Shown here: positions 23,588-35,916 of the stretch, piece by piece
Layout of the letters: every line of letters begins with the position of its first letter
Position numbering within the stretch: position 1 is the stretch's first letter
DNA from: Mytilus trossulus
Lineage: Eukaryota; Mollusca; Bivalvia; Mytilida; Mytilidae
Reading direction: 5' to 3'
Assembly (NCBI RefSeq): GCF_036588685.1
Contig: NC_086376.1
Span: 57,125,166-57,189,165, forward strand
Length of the DNA stretch: 64,000 nt
Made by a program: the position numbers and the translations under genes
The notes under the pieces: model-generated
Seen by the model: only the letters and a program-made list of their open reading frames with translations
Databases searched by the model: none
What the model was told of the DNA's origin: nothing

Positions 23588-26500
23588 TTACATAGGTATA
23601 TTTGCATTATTTGGAGTCAATCTTAACTTTTTACGAACAGCTGAATTAGCAGTCATTGACAGTTTCTTTGGTTTAGTTCTGTTCAGACTACCAGTAGTAT
23701 CCAAACTCTGGTTAGATAGTACTGGATCTACTAAGCTCAATTCATGATTGTACTGTACAGGAGTGAGCATATGAGGGGTAAAGTTTCCAGATGGTCCAGC
23801 TTGCATAGACTGGGTTGGAGTCAAGAAATGTGTATTTTGTTGAATGGATGTTGGTATACCTTGAGTATGTAAGAAACTTTGTGTGTTGAAAGTTGAGGCA
23901 GAGATATGACTGTGATTTACTGTGTGTGATGTTACATTATTATGGTCACACAGTATATTTTGATTTGGAATGTTTGTTATATTTTGCATTGGTATTCCTG
24001 TGAGAATGGAGAGATTTCTTCCATGCGTTTGAGGTTGGTTCCTGTTCAGTGATTTCATGACTATATTGTTTTGTGTTGTAACTATATTTTGTGGCTGGTT
24101 TTGGTCAATTTGTACTCCACCTCTGTTTACATATACATTTTGTGTCTTTCCATTTGGAAATACAAATTCATGAGTGTATGGGAATGCTGATAGTGCTCTG
24201 GTATTATGGTACATGTTCATGTGACCTTGAATAGGCTCTGAAATAGGTTGAAACTGGTGTTCAGTCACTGGTTGATTTATTAATGATAAAAAATCATGAG
24301 ATGCTGGTTTCCTAGTCATTGAAACATTTGCCGGTGTGAAGTTCAATTTTGGTGTTGAGTGTATTGGAAATCGCAGACTTGGTATCAGTGGTTCATGTTG
24401 ATTAAAATAATGTAAATTTTCTGGTATAGTATTGAAATGGTCAAGATCAAATCTAACAATACTATTATCTGATCCAATGAGAGAATGTTGATTATTTTCA
24501 TGCATTGTATCGTTTCCTGCATAGTGGTTGTATTCTTGAAAACTTTGTTGGGGTTTAGTTTTACCACCAGCTTGAACAGTTGTTGGTTCAGCTGTTTCTG
24601 GTACCCAATGACATTGCTGTTGCCTTGCAGTATACAAAGGGTTAACATTACAATGAACATCTTTACTGGTTCCCTGTGTAACAATCTTTTGCAATTTCAG
24701 AGAAGGTACAACAGGACAAATTGGTGCCTGCTGGTTTACATGGTTTTCATACAACATTGGTAAATTGGATGTACCAGTATAAACAGATGACGATGATAAC
24801 ACATTTGTGTTAGTTGTCATTTTGATATTTGAAGATGGTACAACTTTTTCTCTCATGTTGTACAAATTTTGTTCTGTCGTCTGCTTGCTGATAAACCCTG
24901 GTAATTTTTTGTTGCTAGTGACCTGGTTTCCCTGGGTACCACTTCTAAACCTATTCATCAAGCCTTCAGCTACATCTCCAACTGCTTCATTTAGTATTTG
25001 AGGGACAGGTAATAAAGTTGAACATTTAGGACTGCTGCTGGTTCTGGAAGAAGTAATTGGAATTAACGTCTTAGAACTGGGTAAAACTGGTTGTTCTGTA
25101 GATGATGGTATCTGTTGTGTAGAGATACTAGCAATATTGCTAATACTTGTCACTGTTGATGTATTACTGGTCTGATATAACTTAACAGTTTTCTTCCTAA
25201 AACAAAATTGTATTTTAAAGTAATTTTGTTTAATTCTACATTGAAAATTGATAATTGATAATACTGCCTTTAAAATTTAATGGCAACTAAAGTAACTTTT
25301 GCTTTTTCAGTATATATATATACAACTGAATTTCATTATTTGTTAGCTTTTCTTTACAAAAACCTTTCTCAGAAATGAATTGTAGATGCAGTCCATATGT
25401 GGGATATGTATTTCATTGGCCTTTTTAATATGAATGAATGTTTCGATTATTAAAATTTAATCTCTAGATTTAAAGGAAAAAACCAAATCATTTAACATGT
25501 AAAATAAACACATGTCCGACGCACTGGTCAGAAACCAAAAGATTTGAGTTGTAAGTCTTCACTGTTAACATTTATAAATTTAAAAAAAAATTGAAACTTT
25601 TTAAGAAAATATGCATTTTAACCATGTTTGAAAATGTATTTTATAATCATTATGGGAAATAAAAAAAAAATAATAAAGAGCAGAATAAGTATCTACAGGA
25701 CACCATCCTTGCTTACATGTTTAAATTTTATGTTTAGTGAACCTTGTTAAAAATGGGTAAATGTTTGCTAGTTAGAAATAGTCGCACAAATTTAGATACA
25801 ATTAAAGCTAAAAAGAGTAGAAACAAGAATGTGTCCAAAGTACATGGATGCCCCACTGGCACTATCATTTTCCATGTTCCATGGACCATGAAATTGGGGT
25901 CAAAAGTCTAATTTGGCTTTAAAATAAGAATTATCATCTCATAAGCAGCAAGTGTACTAAGTTTCAAGTTGATTGGACTCCAGCTTCATCAAAAACTACC
26001 TTGACCAAAAACTTTAACCTGAAAATCCCACTTTCATTTTATATGTTCAGTTGACCGTGAAATTGGGGTCAAAAGTCTAATTTGTCTTTCAAATTAGAAA
26101 GATCATATCATAAGCAACAAGTGTACTAAGTTTCAAGTTGATTGGACTTCATCTTCATCAAAAACTACCTTGATTAAAAACTTTAACCTGCGGACTAACG
26201 AACGAACGGACGGATGAACGAACGGAGCCACAGACTAGAAAACATAATGCCCCTCTACTATCGTAGGTGGGGCATAAGAACCTGATAAATGGTTCACACA
26301 ATGGGTAATAACTCCTTAGCCTTAGGATTTAAAATGATTCCCTAAAATCTAGAAATACCTGTATTTTTAATTTGAAATTAAAAAGGGGAGATAATTTATA
26401 AAATATTTCACCAATATTCCTTACTTTTTTAGTTTCAGTTTATGATGTGTATCATCTTTGATCTCAGAGACTCCAATATGATCTACTGCCATCCCATTAG

Positions 26501-27738
26501 GTAGGAATGATAGGAGGTACTCAGCTAAGTCTGGCTGGTCAGTCAACAATAGCTCTATATATCTTGTGGTCTGTAAATAAAATCTTGTTATTAGTTTTTT
26601 CTTTTCTTTTTATTTATTGTTTTGAGAAAAAATTACCAACAAGACCAGATCTACAAGTTAAACATGGGAAAAAACTGCAGTTGACTTGAAATAGCAGTTA
26701 TTGTTTTGAAATGATGATTCTTTGAAAGGTTTACAATACTTTTTAAATTTTGGTATTATAATTGTCCTGTCCATAAAGTACTTATGAAAATTATGTGTAA
26801 TCTTAAATCAGTCCTAAACAGAAGTCTGGTCTTTGACTTAAAAGTCTGCCCGTTGACGGAAATAATATATGGACAGCTGTACTTTTGTTTTCCTTCAAAA
26901 ATAACACAAACTGATTGATCATACACAAGGATGACAAATGCATATTACCTATAGAACAAAGGCATGATGATTAATTCAGTGTGGAGGGAAGAGAAGCTAT
27001 ACAGAAATTGAGGTCTTCTCAATTAATAGTATAGATGTATATTATTATTATTATTCTTTAGTAATCTAATATACACCTATCTTTAATTATTTTTAACATA
27101 TTGACAACTGAACTAGTATATATTTGTTTAGGGGCCAGCTGAAGGACACCTCCGGGTGCGGGAATTTCTCGTTACATTGAAGACCTGTTGGTGACCTTCC
27201 GCTGTTGTTTTTTCTATGGTCGGGTTGTTGTCTCTTTTATACATTCCCCATTTCCATTCTCAATTTTAATAATGGTATATATTTTCATTAAATCCATTAG
27301 TAGAACTATATATCTCTAGTAGAGGTTGAATAATTCAATACATAAATTGAATGGTGTTTCCTGCACTACTGCAGCTTTTGAAAAAGGCAATATAGCTTTT
27401 TTACTCTGAGGGTTCTCTTTCATTAATTCAGTCCTGACCCACCCTTAAGGGCACCATTAATATGGGCGTTGAAAATAATATTTGGTTATTTATTTTCATT
27501 TATAGTTAAATACATGTATGTAGTTTTAACATTTGAAATTATCAGTTGGTATTATTAGAATCTTTGTGTTTTACCCTCTTTTTGTTTTCTTCATCAATAG
27601 GGTCATAATCTCCAAGAATTCCTAGTATTCCCTGATAAACTTCTTTCTTTTCCAGGTAGTTAAACTTGATCATGTTCATCAAGGCTGTAAAAGGTACCAA
27701 CTCATGTCTGCTTATAGTTTCCATCCTGTGTAAAATCC
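23588..27738 (-). CDS. PAH-like domain protein with long Ser/Asn/Gln-rich tail (3' part, 3 exons)
   Basis: Minus-strand exons: 27738-27575, 26570-26425, 25196-23588 (TAA side at 23588). Each has AG/GT borders, and phases match (exon A enters with two bases of a split codon, A/B phase 0, B/C splits an AAG). About 638 residues are visible. Exons A and B together read like one paired amphipathic helix (PAH, SIN3-type) or related harmonin-like fold: LMNMIKFNYLEKKEVYQGIL..ILGDYD, then RYIELLLTDQPDLAEYLLSF, LPNG. This resembles the PAH pattern of two helices, 'LF..P.L...F..FLP'. Exon C is a low-complexity Ser/Thr/Asn/Gln/His tail ending in basic clusters (RTKPKK and RKKLRL) that look like a nuclear localisation signal. 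I infer a nuclear, probably transcription-linked protein. GON4L/YARP-type PAH proteins are one possible relation, not established. Upstream exons must exist, since exon A starts mid-codon; I could not find them between 27740 and 30350. Confidence 0.72.
25821..26275 (+). mobile_element. pearl/Helentron-like element H3 with ACGG microsatellite
   Basis: Left part has ATGCCCCAC; the right end is a hairpin, ATGCCCCTCTAC TATC GTAGGTGGGGCAT. Two internal units of about 170 bp both contain GAAATTGGGGTCAAAAGTCT and AGTGTACTAAGTTTCAAGTT. Before the right hairpin is the ACGG-type tract AACGAACGGACGGATGAACG. This matches the general plan of bivalve pearl elements. It lies in the last intron of the PAH-like gene. 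Confidence 0.78.
27135..27269 (+). mobile_element. dispersed repeat R4
   Basis: Second copy, with extra left sequence GGGGCCAGCTGAAGGACACC TCCGGGTGC. It lies in the first visible intron of the PAH-like gene. Confidence 0.7.
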
Positions 27739-27919
27739 CTGAAATAAAAAAATAAAAATATTCAAATAAAGGCTGTCTGTCAGAAATTTGCAAAAAAAAA
27801 TGATTTTGAAAGGAAAAGGTATCAGGCTACATTTGCTCCTTAGTTTTGTTCAAATAAAATATTTTAAACCAATTGGTTTTTTTTCATTTATATTAACAAC
27901 AGTTTCTCACACAAAGATA

Positions 27920-28330
27920 TATAGAAAAAAAGATGTGATATGACTGCAAATGAAACAATATCCATTTTAAGACCAAAGAATCATGCCTATCAACAAAACA
28001 TACAATATAAAACAAACTATTAAAATCAGTTTGGGATTGCTTGCAAAAGTAAAATCACAAAAATACCGAACTCAGAGGAAAATCAATTTCGAAAGTCCAT
28101 AATCACATGGCAAAATCAAAAAACAAAACGCATCAAAAACGAATGGACAAGAACTGTCATATACTGATTGATACAATTGATTTGCCCATACATGTACCAT
28201 TTCTAAGCACAAAAAAATACAAAAAACACAAAATACAGATGAAAGAATTACTGAAAGCTAGCTCAAATATAAAAATAAGGAGATATGGTATGATTGCAAA
28301 TGTAATAACTATACATTGTGTAAGACCCCA
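27920..28330. repeat. degenerate dispersed-repeat DNA
   Basis: Two R1-like signatures (AAAAGATGTGATATGACTGC near 27927; GAGATATGGTATGATTGC near 28279) flank an A-rich stretch with CACATGGCAAAATCAAAAA. ORFs at 28107 (+) and 28157 (-) lie in it and are not supported as genes. Confidence 0.5.
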
Positions 28331-29010
28331 TACCAATAGATAGGGTGGGTCCGGGATTCGTATGATCCCCCCTTGAAAACAAATAAGCACTGGTAATAAA
28401 GTCAATGTTCAGATTGAATTGTGACTGTTAAAGTTGAATTTGCGAATCCAAATAACCCCCTCTTTAAAATTTCTTGTTATGGGCCTGGACAAGAGTGGCA
28501 CATCTCTCTGAGGAGCACAGAACCAATAGCTATAAACTATAAACTGTAAAAAGGCATACACCACAAGCACAGGGGACACTTTCTACTGCATACACTGTAA
28601 CACATCTCAACTTTAGTTTAAACAATACAATAGTTTATTTCAAAAAGTGCACAAAATATAATTATACAATATTAATACAGGGATTCGGAAACAAGAAAAA
28701 TTTATACAAATCTCAACTTTGAGAGTCGGATCCTGCAATTATTTATCAAAATAAGGAGATGATGTCTAATGTACATTTAGACTTAGTCTACTATTATATT
28801 AAATGAATAGATCATGTTTTCCAAGACCAAAATATTTTCAGTACACTTCGAAAGGATAAGCCTATTAAGGCCAAAAAATTTACATGAGTATCTATCAATC
28901 ATATATGTTCCTACATGAACAAAGGATTTATACTGTTTATACAGTAACTGAATGTAGAGAAATCCTTGAAGAATCTTGAAGAAACTTACTTTTTAACTTA
29001 AAGTTAAACT

Positions 29011-29764
29011 TAAAGTCATATGAAACGAGTGACCGGTGAAAAATAATGTTATTCCAATTCTCCAATGCATACAAACATTATAAACTTAGTCTTCTGTGCA
29101 GGTTTTTAACTTTTTTTTCTGCATAAACTTCGTTTAATCGTCATTTTGTTTTCAATCGGTTAGTGTTGTTGTGAAAATATGGCAGGTAATTAAAGTTCGT
29201 GTTTTGAAGCCGAAGTTTAACGATTGTCACTTGTTTGTCAACAATCCACAAAAAAGCATGGATATTGAGCACATGTTTAACATGTACAATCAGATAATAG
29301 TTTATTTTAAGGACATCCATGCCAATTGCGATCACTGGATTTTTACGAGATGGGTCACGCTGAGGTCACTTTGCATACGGAAAATATGTCGGGTTAATTG
29401 CTTCCTGGAAGCAAGCAATATTAATTAAGTAAACTTATTCTAAATATGAACAAATTAAAGAATTTTCTTCAGAAAAAAGTATATGTACATAATTAAGTTT
29501 TATAATGAAAACTATCCGTTGAGTTATAAAAAACATGTGCATTATTTTTTTTAATTTGAGATGAGTTTTTTATAGTCCAAATAATTATGACGTCTTGAAA
29601 GGCTATTATAAATTTTTTCTTTGACGACGAAGTAAGGCGTCAAAGAAAAAAATTATAATAGCCTTTCAAGACGTCATAATTGTCGAAGTAAGGCGTCAAA
29701 GAAAAAAATTATAATAGCCTTTCAAGACGTCATTATTATTTGGACTAAGTTTCCTATGACTTTA
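29011..29764. mobile_element. TIR element carrying a nested fold-back
   Basis: Left TTAAAGTCATATGAAACGAG and right AAGTTTCCTATGACTTTA are inverted. The nested fold-back 29574-29748 sits near its right end. ORFs at 29141/29171 lie in it and show no family. Confidence 0.6.
29574..29748. mobile_element. fold-back MITE with duplicated right arm
   Basis: GTCCAAATAATTATGACGTC and CTTGAAAGGCTATTATAA form the left arm. The matching right arm appears twice: TTATAATAGCCTTTCAAGAC at about 29653 and again at about 29710. Flanking TA on both sides suggests a TA target duplication. Confidence 0.75.
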
Positions 29765-29782
29765 GAGTCAATAGAGAGGGAG

Positions 29783-29979
29783 GGAAGGAGGGGTCCTGAT
29801 CCCGAAATCCCGGGCTTAAAAACACGAAATCCTGAAATCACTGGCTTAAAAACAACATAATCCCGAGGACCCGAAATTCGAAAAAAGAATTCCTGGATCA
29901 CGAAAGGGTCAATCCCGAAATCCCGAGCTTAAACACACCTGTTCCCGGAGTCCTGATATAAAAGGTCCTATCCCCCTCA
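29783..29979. repeat. CCCGAAATCCCG-type repeat
   Basis: Repeated CCCGAAATCCCG(G/A)GCTTAAA motifs between GAGGGGTCCTGATCC and GTCCTATCCCCCTC, which are roughly inverted. It is a non-coding MITE-like element just upstream of the 30351 gene. Confidence 0.55.
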
Positions 29980-30350
29980 ATAAAGATCCTTAAAAATCAT
30001 AGAATGTTATATTTGTATTAAAGTTTGCTGATATTCTTGTATACTTTAGTCAGTTAGGATAATATTGATAATGTCACTGTATGGTTTGTTGTTATAATGA
30101 TGCAAATACTTCATATTTCGAACCCTAAATTCATAAGTAGGCGGGAAATAACTTTAAAAACAATGAACAACCTTTGCAGTTCCTTCCCTTTAACGCCAGA
30201 CGGCAGTGCGATCTATGAAAATTATCAACTTCCGTATCGAATGACGCCAAACAGTAAAGAGGGTAATGTTTGTTAGAGTCATTCTTGAAGTAATTTAAGC
30301 ATGTCATGTGAAAACTCCATTTTGCTGTGCTTGTAAACAATTGATAGAAA
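29980..30350. promoter_or_regulatory. probable promoter and 5'UTR region, possibly bidirectional
   Basis: This interval between a repeat (ends about 29979) and the ATG at 30351 must hold the promoter and 5'UTR of the plus-strand gene. It is less AT-rich around 30140-30240 and shows no clear TATA box at a useful distance. The minus-strand PAH-like gene lacks its 5' exons and points away from here, so a shared head-to-head promoter is possible but not shown. Confidence 0.3.
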
Positions 30351-33300
30351 ATGTCTTCCAAAAATACAACAAATCCACCACCAGTTCCGCCTCTGGAATT
30401 AATAAATGATTCGCCGGATTCAAGTGATGGTGAAACGGAGAAACAGGAAAGTCGGACAGACAATTTAGAAAATCCGAGTAACAGAGATATTTCTCCAGAG
30501 TCGGGAATCGATCTTGCCTCTCGTGGATCAACGGGAGTTACAGAAGAAAGTGAAGACACGATGAGAACAGAAGAAACAGATCGAACTATTATCCCTCCAA
30601 ATGAATTATTTAATTTTGATTTAACAAATCCAGATGATGTTATGAAAATGTTAGAAAATGTAAACTTATCAGATGAAGATACAGATGTACTGTTACAGGA
30701 AGCTTATAATGTTAATATGAAATTAAAAGAAATATTAAGGAGACAAGAACAAGCCGGTGGCAAAATGAACCAAGCAGATATTGCTAAACTAAAAGGTTCA
30801 AATACTGTAGTGGTGCCAGGACCTGGTAAAAAAGGTTCAAGTTCAAATTCTCGGGTTGGTTCAGCTAAAAGATCTCAGTTTGCTAAAGCAGAACCACTAC
30901 CACCCATAAGTAATGGATCTACACCTAGTTCAAATATGAGAATTCCATCGGCTGTATACAGCGCAAAGCTTCATAGAGCACCTGCACCACCTTCAGCCTC
31001 TCAAAGTCAGAAAAGACTTGCATTGTCATCACAAGATAAAAGAATGGGTTCCAGAAATCCATCTGCAGCAATGGTTATTATCATTTAAGTTTTTTAACCC
31101 AACTTTGCACTCCATTTGTTTATGATTTATTATCACGATTATGAAAAGATGTGTTATAAAATTATGAATAGGGACATGTTTACAAATGTATTTAAAAAAT
31201 GTGAAAGATGTCTACTATTACAAAAAATATATCTTTGACAAACCCCCCATTTCAAACCTCTATTCTATCGAATGTCTACATGAGTACATTTGTATGATAC
31301 TGATTGTTTATTAAAGCAATTCTAAGTTCTTAGCAATAATTAATTATGAGGATCACTTTATGTATTAAAGGATAATTATGGTTTTCTGTAAATAAAAATA
31401 AGTTGGTATTGATCGAGCTAATACATAAATAATTGTGGGATTTGTATTTTTTTCTAAGCACTAATTGCATGATTTGCTTAAGCTTGCAACTTGAAATCCA
31501 GAAAAAAAATTGATACCATTCGAAAATGTACATCTGTTCATGTACATGTATTGCTTATAATTTGAATTAGTACTTATTATTTAATTCTCTGTCTGACACA
31601 TAAAAACATGCAGTATCTATTAGCTGATTATAAAATTAAGAAGTAATTGATGCAAGCTATACTTTATTGAAGTTTTAACATGGGTAGGCATTATATTCAT
31701 GATTATTCTTGCCTGAGTGATAGTGAGGGCTAAAATAACACGAATATAATGCCTACCCATGTTAAAACTACAATAAAGAATAGCTTGCATCAATTATTTC
31801 GATTCTGATTAGAACAATTAAGGTGATTTCTATGTCCGATGTGTATAAGGGTAAAGCGATTGTTTGTAAAGAAGGAAACAGCTGGCACTGTGATTTTTGC
31901 AACACATTACAGTCATAATAAATGAATGAGTAACAACATGTGCATCATTTAAGAGTTTGGAAAGGTTTTTTAAAAGTTAATGAAATATATTAAATGCATG
32001 CCAATTTGATAAAATTCATTATTCTGCAGTAGTCAATATATACGCATGTGCAAAAAAAAATATTGGATTTAGAGCATGGGTTTATTTATAAAGCAAATGA
32101 AACACGTCATATTAGAATGGTGTACAATATAAATTGCTAGAAAACATGAAAATTTAAAATTTATAGGCAAATTACTGAATATATATCTGTTCTCTTAATC
32201 TCATTTCAAAATGTGAAATAAGATTGTGTTTCTTACATGAAGAAGAATGTATAGCTAGGAAAACTTATTTGAATGAAATCTTTTACTACTTAGATGTGGA
32301 TTTAATTTCAGGATTATTTGTTATAACATCTATGTCAGGTAGGCTTGGAATGCTTTAGCTTTTTGTCATATATATATTTGTATGCATTAATGTCACTAAG
32401 GTGGCATAGAATCAAACAGACTGATTTTGGTGTTCACACGGCTTAAACTGTTAAAACATGATATGTTATTAAAAGTCTTGCATGGAAAGGAATTTCAAAT
32501 TCAATAATTTTAACATGAATGGCACAGTAGAAGAAAAAAAAATCAAACTATTCACTGCTTTCACTGTTTGTGGATTTGCTGCACATAGAAATTGAAGGAA
32601 CTTTTAAAATGTGAATGCATAAGTAGCATGATTTTTGCACATAGGTTACTGGTTCGTGAGATTCATTATCATGGACAGGGTATGAATAATTTTGTGTTTT
32701 TTATGTTTCTCTCTGACATTTCTAGTAAATGTTCTACTTATTTGTAAGATTTATGGGAGTTTTAAGCATTACCTCAAAGTAGCAATTTGTCTATTATACA
32801 TTTGTAGGGCCTCATTATGATATTTTTGATCTGTGTAATACTACACAGAAATAGTTGCTGGTCAGTTCAAGTTATTTTTCCTAATGCAAGATTAATATTA
32901 TAGCAGACATTATAACTCATTTCTAAATCTGTTTTTATTCTTGACCCATAAGTAATAAGGTTAAATGCTTGACAAGCTTTGTAAATTTAAAAACACAATA
33001 TATAATTATGTAGACATTTAAATCTAATTAAACCTGACAATTATCATGTACCCTTTTTTAATTAAGTGCAGAATATCAAAGTTAAACAGTCAAGCTTCAT
33101 TCTTAAATGTCAGTTTGAACATTTTTTCTCACCACTTTAAAGTAAATAAATAATTCCTAAACAGTTTTATACAATACAAACAGGTAAAGTATCAATAAAA
33201 CCGATATTAAAGTGATTTTATGGTATCATGTATTTAAATTTATTCTTTCTTATTTAATTATTTGGAATAACCATTTATAGAAGGATACATGTTGATATTA

Positions 33301-35916
33301 ATACTGGGATTATATTTAAATGATTTTTCATCTACACTTGGTTTCCCCTGTACATGTACGGTAGTTCTACTTTCTATGGAAGATTATTACTATTGATCCA
33401 GGAGAATAAATTTGGATAAATGCCTAGTTTCAAAACACGATTTTGTTTACTTGTATACGTATTGTAAATACAAATATGTGTTGTGAATATCAAGATGTAC
33501 TTGTCGAAATTTAGCAGTTAAATCACATTTATTTAGAGTACAAGTATTTAAAGTGTGATACATACATTGTACATGTACAAACATATGTATCAAACTAAAA
33601 AATAGTTGATAAGTTGAAACGATTTGTATTCATTTAAGACTGTCAGTGCATATATATACATTTGTAGCTATTTAACAAGTTTAAAAAATAAAATTTTGTT
33701 CTGTTATTGCCAAAAATCGAAATATAAACAAAAATTTCAACTTGAACCATTGTCAGGTTGTCTTATTGATTAAATGTCCAAATGCATGTGCAGCTTCTTT
33801 AATTCATTAAAACTATGTATACATTCATCTTTATCTTCATCTGACTATCATGAAGAGAGGTTTGCTTCAGTTGGATTTTTAAGGGCTGTCCGCCTGATAA
33901 AAGGTGAACATAAAAAAAAATCAGTCACAGTGATGCAGACCAGGAACTTCTTAAGTTAAGTTGTCAGAACACTTCATCCCCCTTTTACCAGGTATTTCAC
34001 TTAATATATATATAGATCAGTGGAAAACCTAAAATGGCAAATTTCAAATGAAAGAATATGTCTTCCCTAAAAAGACTTGGCAAAATGATTGAACAATACA
34101 GCTGAAGAACCATTTTTTTTTTTAATGTATGAAACCAAAATAGAACTTTTGAATTCTAAATGCCCTTCATGCTTTATTGTTTTTGTTTCTATAATTACAA
34201 AACATGGAGAAGATTGAAGGATAAATGGGCAAAGTTTTAAGATATGGCTTATTCCTGAGGTTTCTTATCTGAAAAGGGAAAAGTTGATGGTTAAATACAA
34301 GATAAAAAATTGAGATAATTATATTGAATATACAATTTTTTCTTGATTTATAGAATTTTGGGAATTATTTAAAGCTTTTTCCTGCTGTTAAACTTTTATC
34401 TCTCATTAATTTAAAAAAGTATTTTTTATCAGTAAGAAAACCCCAAAAAATGCATGGTCAGAAGTACTAGTGGAATGGTAAAGGGAAATGAAACTTCCTA
34501 GCTGGGATAACTTAAAATAGCTTGGACACTTTTATTTAACTTGTGTTGAAATTTGGATTGTATCGTTTAAGTTGTAAAAAATAATGTGGTTGTTGGGCCA
34601 AATCATTAACCAATAGCCAAGGAAAAAGGTGTAAAAAACTTATAAATTAAAACTTCAGTGCGAGAAACAAATAATCTTAAGTAGTAATGGTATGTTTACT
34701 AACTGTATATCATCTGACACCATGAAGTATGCTTTTTAAATTGTTATTTGGATGGAGAGTTGTCTCATTGGCACTCACACCACATCTTCCTATATCTATT
34801 TAAATGTTTGAATGGGATGAAATACAGTTTTATCTTTTTTTGAGTCCACTGTTGCACTTAGAATATCTATTATCGCTATTTGTGCATTTTTCCTTTGATC
34901 TTTTTTGTGATAATTTTCATATCATGCTACTCGCTTGAGTTGAGATGGAAAATTATCGCTAGAAACTAAGCATGCACGTGGCGTTGCTAACGAAATATAT
35001 ATGAAATTGACAACGTCGTCATAGGTAAAATAGCGATAAAAAGATTATCATTGTTCATCTCAACTCGATTGCCTTTCTCGCTTTCGTCGTCCCGGCTCAA
35101 GTGAGAAAATCAATCTTGTTGAGATGATCGTCGATAATCTATAAATATAGTATTATGATAACATTTTAATTTACAAAAAGTAAAGTTGTACCTAGGCAAC
35201 CTTAAGAGAAAAGAATTGTAACTTTTTTTTGCATAACACTGACATTTTTATAATGAATTATTATTTTGCTTTGAAAAGATATCTCTTATGCTTTATGTTT
35301 TATGTTCAATGGGAGAAACATGTAAAGCTCAGCCACCTCAGCATATGACATGGTGTTCAATAGTTGTTCATCAACTGAATCGCTAGCCTTTACTGGCTTT
35401 AGGAGGGTTTGAATCCTGCTCTTGGATGGATGATAATTAGCTCCAATCTTTATTCTTAAATGACTAGGATTCCGCGGTGGATTTAGGGGGTGGCCTGGGG
35501 CCCTCTCAGGCATTCAGAGGGCACCCTCTTATGAAAATTTCTGGATCCCCCACTGGGATTGTCAGTTATTCTGCCAAAGATTGTGATTCTTCCGTGGCAC
35601 CATGCACTCTTGCTTCCTCCGCTAAATAAAGAATTGACAGCCACAATATAGCTAATTATATTTATCTATCAGTCAATCAACATAAGAAAAAAAGATATAA
35701 TTTTTATCAGTTTTATGATGCAGACTTCAGCTTTTTGCTAGTACATGTACAAAGATTCACTGTATAACTGGAATATTATAGTTTTAATTTACATAGTTTA
35801 TAAAAAACAATTGAATATTCATATTATATTTTCAGCACAAATCAAGAAACAACAAGAAGGCTACCCCAGTATCAACAGCTGAACGTCCAGGTTGGGATGA
35901 CCGTTTTATGTACTAA
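30351..35916 (+). CDS. unknown acidic, partly helical protein, 267 aa (2 exons)
   Basis: Exon 1 is 30351-31073 and exon 2 35836-35916 (ends at TAA). The junction is phase 0 (GCAGCAATG|GTTATT ... TTTTCAG|CACAAATC) and gives 241 + 26 residues. In-frame TGA TAG stops just before the ATG fix the start. Residues 1-85 are acidic and Ser/Thr/Pro-rich; residues about 96-133 (from DVMKMLENVNLSDEDTDVLL to KLKEILRRQE) look like an amphipathic or coiled-coil helix; 140-240 are basic, Gly/Ser/Pro-rich and probably disordered. Exon 2 ends in ERPGWDDRFMY, a compact aromatic-acidic C-terminus that looks conserved, though I cannot name the family. No signal peptide or membrane segment is seen. If the intron is kept, translation adds only four residues (VIII) and stops at 31088, giving a 245-aa form without that C-terminus. 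The intron is 4.8 kb and holds only repeats. Function is not assigned. Confidence 0.75.
31642..31800. mobile_element. fold-back MITE (about 55-bp arms)
   Basis: AATTGATGCAAGCTATACTT, GTTTTAACATGGGTAGGCAT and TATATTC are mirrored after a short loop, ending in TAGCTTGCATCAATTA. AACATGGGTAGGCATTATAT also occurs at 17491-17512 in NUDT17 intron 5, so a partial relative lies there. Confidence 0.8.
31801..34734. other. intron of the 267-aa gene, no other feature
   Basis: About 2.9 kb of AT-rich DNA with no repeat I can name and no convincing exon. The 61-aa ORF at 33774 has no splice context or family match. Confidence 0.5.
34735..34800 (-). mobile_element. dispersed repeat R2 (end fragment)
   Basis: 66-bp fragment TTGTTATTTGGATGGAGAG ... 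CACACCACATCTTCC, identical in order to the end of the copy at 16370-16721. Confidence 0.75.
34871..35046 (+). mobile_element. MITE, TTATCGCTATTT ends
   Basis: TTATCGCTATTTGTGCATTT ... GTAAAATAGCGATAA; a second, inverted copy lies at 21213-21385. Further CTCAACTCGATTGCC sequence follows to about 35140. It lies in the intron of the 267-aa gene. Confidence 0.75.
35472..35557. mobile_element. degenerate hAT-type MITE
   Basis: TCCGCGGTGGATTTAGGGGG ... ATTTCTGGATCCCCCACTGGG, shortened relative of 44474-44632. The 75-aa minus ORF here is not supported. Confidence 0.5.

Noticed and set aside
24385-25001. ORFs of 64-99 aa on both strands inside the large PAH-gene exon.
   Set aside because: Shadows of the 23588-25196 coding exon.
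30131-30559. 142-aa and 75-aa ORFs antisense to the 30351 gene.
   Set aside because: Shadow frames over the real exon; no family features.
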